A DNA stretch of 51,127 nt, from assembly GCA_007131295.1 (NCBI GenBank), contig SLQW01000014.1, positions 1 through 51,127 on the forward strand, read 5' to 3'. Source of the DNA: Pseudomonadales bacterium. Its GTDB lineage: Bacteria > Pseudomonadota > Gammaproteobacteria > Pseudomonadales > Azotimanducaceae. The notes below the pieces were generated by a model. It was given only the letters and a program-made list of their open reading frames with translations. It ran no database searches and was not told where the DNA came from. A program made the position numbers and the translations under genes. The stretch's first letter is position 1, and every line of letters starts with the position of its first letter. Positions 47,728 to 51,127 of the stretch are shown piece after piece.

Positions 47728-47742
47728 TTGAGCTCCAGCTTC

Positions 47743-47792
47743 GATCCCCGGCCCGCTTGCTGGCGAGGCCGGGGATCGTCATTTTGGTCATT
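47743..47792 (+). terminator. Rho-independent terminator after pilQ
   Basis: A perfect 11-bp stem GATCCCCGGCC (47743-47753) / GGCCGGGGATC (47767-47777) with a 13-nt loop, followed by GTCATTTTGGTCATT. It lies 16 nt past the pilQ stop. The T-tract is interrupted but the stem is very stable. Confidence 0.8.
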
Positions 47793-47853
47793 CCGGATTG
47801 CAAAGAGGCAGGTCGCTGCAGCCCAAACAATCATCCTTCGATTAAGAGAGGGC

Positions 47854-48378
47854 ATGGAAAAACCGCGTAACGTTTTCCTGATCGGTCCCATGGGGGCGGG
47901 CAAGACCACGGTGGGCAAGCTGCTGGCCGAGGCGCTTGGGCTCGAGTTTCTCGATACCGACCGAGAAATCGAGCGCCGTACCGGTGCCGATATCGCATGG
48001 ATTTTCGACGTCGAGGGCGAGGAAGGTTTCCGGCGCCGCGAGTCGGCCATGCTCGACGAATTGACGGCACTACAGGGCGTGCTGGTCGCGACCGGTGGGG
48101 GCGCAGTCATCAGCGAAGAGAATCGCAAGCGCCTGGTGAGCCGCGGGACCGTCATCTATCTCGATGCGCCGCTGGATCAGCAGGTGGAGCGTACGGCGCA
48201 TGACCGCAACCGGCCTCTGCTCCAGGACGGCGAACCGCGCGAGGTGCTCGAGCGCTTGCGGGATGAGCGTGATCCGCTCTATCGGGAGGTGGCCGACTTC
48301 GTCTTCACGGCGGATCGACGCTCGGCAAAGGCGCTTGCGGGTGAGATCGCGCGAGCCCTCCGGGAGGGCCAGGACTGA
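47854..48378 (+). CDS. aroK: Shikimate kinase
   Basis: 174 residues from ATG 47854. Phosphorylates shikimate in aromatic amino-acid synthesis. Walker A GPMGAGKTTVGKLLA, shikimate-binding FLDTDREIERR, F-R-x-x-E in GFRRRESAML, GGGAVI, and the lid RNRPLL. Conserved order pilQ-aroK-aroB-damX. The terminator upstream implies its own promoter, which I could not assign. Confidence 0.97.
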   Translation: MEKPRNVFLIGPMGAGKTTVGKLLAEALGLEFLDTDREIERRTGADIAWIFDVEGEEGFRRRESAMLDELTALQGVLVATGGGAVISEENRKRLVSRGTVIYLDAPLDQQVERTAHDRNRPLLQDGEPREVLERLRDERDPLYREVADFVFTADRRSAKALAGEIARALREGQD

Positions 48379-48401
48379 ATACGGAGCGACGCGGGAAAGC
48401 C

Positions 48402-49511
48402 ATGGTGTCAGCGGTGCGTCGCATTGATGTAGAGCTTGCCGCGGCGGCGGAAGACCGCAGCTACCCCATCCTCATCGCCCCCGGCCTCATCGACGGACAC
48501 GCGGAACTCGAGCGCTGGGTGGGTGGCCGTGAAGTGTTCGTCATCAGCAACGAAACCATCGCCCCGCTGTATCTCGACCGGGTGATCGCTGCTTTCGGTG
48601 ATCGTCGCATCGATACGCTCATACTTCCGGACGGTGAAAGCCACAAGCATCTTGGCAGCCTCGAGCATATCTTCGACGCGCTGCTCACGAAGCGCCACTC
48701 CCGGGCAACCACCCTGGTCGCGCTCGGTGGTGGCGTCGTCGGAGACATGACCGGGTTTGCGGCGGCCTGCTACCAGCGCGGTGTCGGCTTCATCCAGATC
48801 CCGACCACTCTGCTTGCGCAGGTCGACTCCTCCATCGGCGGTAAGACCGCGGTGAATCATCCGCGTGGCAAGAACATGATCGGCGCCTTTCATCAGCCGC
48901 GCGGTGTGCTGATCGACACCGACGTACTCACGACCCTGCCTGCACGGGAACTGGCGGCCGGGCTGGCTGAGGTGGTCAAGTACGGATGCATTCGCGATCG
49001 GGACTTCTTCGCCTGGCTCGAACGAGAGATGCCCGCGCTGCTCGACCGCGACCCCGAGGCCCTTGCCGTGGCGATCCAGCGCTCCTGCGAGATCAAGGCG
49101 GAAGTGGTTGGTGCCGACGAACGTGAAGCCGGACTGCGGGCGATTCTCAACTTCGGCCACACCTTCGGCCATGCCATCGAAACGCATACCGGCTATCGGA
49201 GTTGGCTGCACGGAGAGGCCGTGGCGGCCGGCATGGTGCTGGCGGCCGAATTGTCTGTGCGGCTCGGAAGCCTCGAGGCTTCCGAAGCCGGCCGCATCCG
49301 CGGACTGCTGGCCGCTGCGGGGCTGCCGACTCAGCCGCCGGATGACCTCGATCCGGACACGTTCCTGACGCATATGGCCGTAGACAAGAAGGTCGTAGAC
49401 GGCCGTCAGCGGCTGATCCTGCTCGCGGGCCTCGGCAACGCCGAAGTGCGCGACGACGTTCCGCGGGAGCACATCATCGCCACGCTCGTGGCGCGTGGAG
49501 TCGCGGTGTGA
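48402..49511 (+). CDS. aroB: 3-dehydroquinate synthase
   Basis: 369 residues. NAD- and metal-dependent cyclase, second step of the shikimate pathway. NAD loop LVALGGGVVGDMTGFAAACYQRG, DSSIGGKTAVNHPRGKNMIGAFHQP, metal ligands in NFGHTFGHAIE and HGEAVAAGM. Begins 23 nt after aroK and overlaps the damX-like start by 4 nt. Confidence 0.97.
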   Translation: MVSAVRRIDVELAAAAEDRSYPILIAPGLIDGHAELERWVGGREVFVISNETIAPLYLDRVIAAFGDRRIDTLILPDGESHKHLGSLEHIFDALLTKRHSRATTLVALGGGVVGDMTGFAAACYQRGVGFIQIPTTLLAQVDSSIGGKTAVNHPRGKNMIGAFHQPRGVLIDTDVLTTLPARELAAGLAEVVKYGCIRDRDFFAWLEREMPALLDRDPEALAVAIQRSCEIKAEVVGADEREAGLRAILNFGHTFGHAIETHTGYRSWLHGEAVAAGMVLAAELSVRLGSLEASEAGRIRGLLAAAGLPTQPPDDLDPDTFLTHMAVDKKVVDGRQRLILLAGLGNAEVRDDVPREHIIATLVARGVAV

Positions 49512-51046
49512 GCGACCTCGCGCCGGACCCGGACCGCGCCACGGAACGCTTCCTGGCTCTGGGTCTCGAGCGCGACCCCTTCCCCGACAACGATCTGCAC
49601 GTGGACTTCTTCTCCGCCGGCGCGCGCGAGCGGCACATGGACGCGCTTACGGATCTTTGGGGCATCGGCAGGCCCCTGGTGCTGGTGACCGGGCCCGAGG
49701 GGGTTGGGCGCTCCACGTTTTTCCAGGTTCTGCAGCGTCGGCTGCCCGACGATGCGCGTGTGGCGCGGATTTCGGCAGGTGTGTTTCTTTCGGCGCGGAA
49801 TCTGCTGCGCTCGGTAGCCCGCGCGATGGGGATCGCGGTCGACGCAGAGGAAAGCCGGGAGGGCATTCGGGAGCGGCTTTACCAGCAGATCATGGAGCTC
49901 GGACAGTCGCGGACTCTGTGCGCGGTCCTGGTGGACGATGCGGATGAGCTGGAGGCCGAGGCGCTGGACGAGCTCGTGAGCCTGGCTGAGCTGCAATCGG
50001 ATGCCCCCAACATCCGCGTCATTCTGTTCGGTGCCGAGACGCTCGAGCAAGCCGTCGCCGAGGTCGTGGGTGAGCAGCGCGCGGAGCCCCTTGTACTCGA
50101 GATCCCGCTCGAGCCCTACACGCTCAACGAACTGCGTGGTTACCTGCAGTATCGTCTGCAGCGTGCCGGTCTCTCGGGCGCGCCACCGTTCTCGGAACGT
50201 GATTATCAGGAGATCTACGTGGCCTCGCGTGGATTGCCGAGGGATGCGAATGCCGTTGCGCGCCGCGTCCTGCTCGAGCGGGGTCGGCGCTGGTCGCTAC
50301 AGCACTTGATGCTTGCAGGCGGTGTTTCCGCCCTGCTCCTGATGGCGCTCCTGGCGTTCCTGCTGGATCCTCAGCCGGCCACGGATGCGGTGGTCGCCGT
50401 GCCGCAGCCGGACGAGGAGGTGCGACCGCGGGAGGAAGTTCGACCACCGCCAACGTTGGACGTGACGCGTCCGGCGGACTCCGGGCGCCACGTTGACGCC
50501 ACGGCGGAGGTCCGCGATCGAGGCTGGTTGCCCGTGCCCGATCTCGAGGAGGTCCCAGTCGCCGAGCCGCCAGCGGAAGCGCCGCAGGATTCCTCGGAGC
50601 CGGCTGTGGACCCCCCGGCCATCGAGCCTCCGGCTACCGAGCCCCCGGCCATCGAGCCGCGGGCTGTCGAGCCCCGGACGGAAGAGTCGCCAGAGCCAGC
50701 TCCCCCCGTCGAGCCGGTTGCCGAGTCGATCGCCGAGTCGGTTGCCGAGCCGCTTGCCGAGCAGCGCCATCCTCTGCTGGCGCGATCACCGGACCGTTAC
50801 ATGCTGCAGATCTTCGTACTGTCGTCGGAGGAGCGAGCGCTGGAGTGGATCGAGCGGCAGGGTCGGGACGCCGGTTACGAGGTGTATGCCCGCATGCGCA
50901 ACGGCGCCAGACAATACGTCGTTGTCCAGGGCGACTATCCGAACCGCGATGCGGCCCGCGCGGCCATGGCAGACATCGCAGCGGCGACAGGGCAGTCACC
51001 CTTCCTGCGCCAGATGCGCACGATACAGGACGAGCTGGTGGACTGA
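49508..51046 (+). CDS. damX: DamX-like AAA/SPOR protein
   Basis: 512 residues. An AAA-like N-terminal domain (about 15-240) with Walker A-like GPEGVGRSTFF, in which the expected Lys is Arg, and a Walker B-like VLVDDADELE; one membrane helix (about 265-286, AGGVSALLLMALLAFLL); a long Pro/Glu-rich linker (about 300-420) with repeats; and a C-terminal SPOR domain (about 430-505, YMLQIFVLSSEERALEWIERQG...YVVVQGDYPNRDAARAAM). It follows aroB, the position of damX in E. coli. Role in division-site peptidoglycan is inferred. ATP binding may be impaired by the Arg. Confidence 0.92.
   Translation: MSDLAPDPDRATERFLALGLERDPFPDNDLHVDFFSAGARERHMDALTDLWGIGRPLVLVTGPEGVGRSTFFQVLQRRLPDDARVARISAGVFLSARNLLRSVARAMGIAVDAEESREGIRERLYQQIMELGQSRTLCAVLVDDADELEAEALDELVSLAELQSDAPNIRVILFGAETLEQAVAEVVGEQRAEPLVLEIPLEPYTLNELRGYLQYRLQRAGLSGAPPFSERDYQEIYVASRGLPRDANAVARRVLLERGRRWSLQHLMLAGGVSALLLMALLAFLLDPQPATDAVVAVPQPDEEVRPREEVRPPPTLDVTRPADSGRHVDATAEVRDRGWLPVPDLEEVPVAEPPAEAPQDSSEPAVDPPAIEPPATEPPAIEPRAVEPRTEESPEPAPPVEPVAESIAESVAEPLAEQRHPLLARSPDRYMLQIFVLSSEERALEWIERQGRDAGYEVYARMRNGARQYVVVQGDYPNRDAARAAMADIAAATGQSPFLRQMRTIQDELVD
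50605..50765. repeat. Short in-frame repeats in the DamX-like linker
   Basis: The DNA repeats 15- to 18-bp units coding for EPPA(I/T) and EPRA/EPRT, then a run of 12-bp units coding for V/I-A-E-S/P (about 50718-50762). The frame is kept, so the linker length probably varies between strains by unit loss or gain. Confidence 0.7.
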
Positions 51047-51062
51047 TGACGCTGAGCGCGTT

Positions 51063-51127
51063 GCGACCTGCTTAGGGCGACCTGCCTAGGGCGACCTGCT
51101 TAGGGCGACCTGCTTAGGGCGACCTGC
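51063..51127. repeat. 14-bp tandem repeat at the window end
   Basis: GCGACCTGCTTAGG is repeated 4.6 times from 51063 to the last base, with one C-for-T change in the second unit (GCGACCTGCCTAGG). It starts 16 nt after the damX-like stop and runs off the window, so its full length is unknown. Each unit has TAG in one frame. Confidence 0.95.

Noticed and set aside
51063-51127. Tandem repeats as the start of a CRISPR array
   Set aside because: The 14-bp units abut with no spacers, and no cas gene is in the window.

Overview
The window is a high-GC gammaproteobacterial chromosome segment. The gene neighbourhoods support this: envC-gpmI-yibN-grxC-secB, glnA-ntrBC divergent from typA, ubiEJB-hisE-tatABC, priA/rpmE, ftsN-hslVU, and pilMNOPQ-aroK-aroB-damX. 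These are the gene orders familiar from Pseudomonas/Chromatiales-type gammaproteobacteria and partly from E. coli. I cannot fix the genus. Almost everything is housekeeping; the clearest accessory region is a chaperone-usher pilus locus at about 13.9-20.0 kb.

Layout. 0-2.2 kb: tRNA-Phe, yggX and mutY (minus), then a small DUF6316-like gene. 2.3-4.9 kb: an unrecognised degenerate receiver/histidine-kinase-like protein, then hisB-hisA with hisH and hisF missing. 5-11.2 kb: a yibQ-type deacetylase, ctpA-type protease, envC and gpmI on minus; a rhodanese, glutaredoxin and secB on plus. 11.2-13.9 kb: a two-component sodium:solute symporter and trmL. 13.9-20.0 kb: usher, chaperone and a small secreted protein on minus; the major pilin and a two-domain pilin on plus, behind a sigma-54-like promoter. 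20.0-25.7 kb: DUF3592, ntrC, ntrB, DUF4124 and glnA on minus, with NtrC-type sites and a sigma-54 promoter. 25.7-28.0 kb: typA and dtd. 28.0-33.1 kb (minus): tatCBA, hisE, ubiB, ubiJ, ubiE. 33.2-38.4 kb (minus): DUF971, hslU, hslV, an FtsN-like SPOR protein, priA. 38.5-40.2 kb: rpmE and malic enzyme. 40.2-42.6 kb: PBP1A (minus). 42.7-51.0 kb: pilMNOPQ, aroK, aroB, damX-like. The window ends inside a 14-bp tandem repeat.

How the genes work together. The glnA-ntrBC block is a complete nitrogen-assimilation circuit: glutamine synthetase with its adenylylation tyrosine motif, its sensor/regulator pair, and visible cis sites for activation of glnA and probable feedback at ntrB. The pilus locus has the minimum parts of a chaperone-usher fibre: three candidate secreted subunits, a PapD-like chaperone and a TcfC/CS1-type usher. 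The PilMNOPQ cluster is the alignment and secretin part of a type IV pilus. EnvC, the FtsN-like SPOR protein, the DamX-like protein and PBP1A serve cell-wall growth and division.

Most interesting: (1) the pilus locus and its sigma-54-like control; (2) a dispersed CTTGGGTGTCCAG-type repeat seen eight times in the first 18 kb and not noticed afterwards, associated with apparent in-frame insertions in mutY and trmL; (3) scattered his genes with hisH, hisF and hisI absent from their usual places; (4) the degenerate receiver/kinase-like protein beside hisB; (5) two 14-bp tandem arrays at gene 3' ends.
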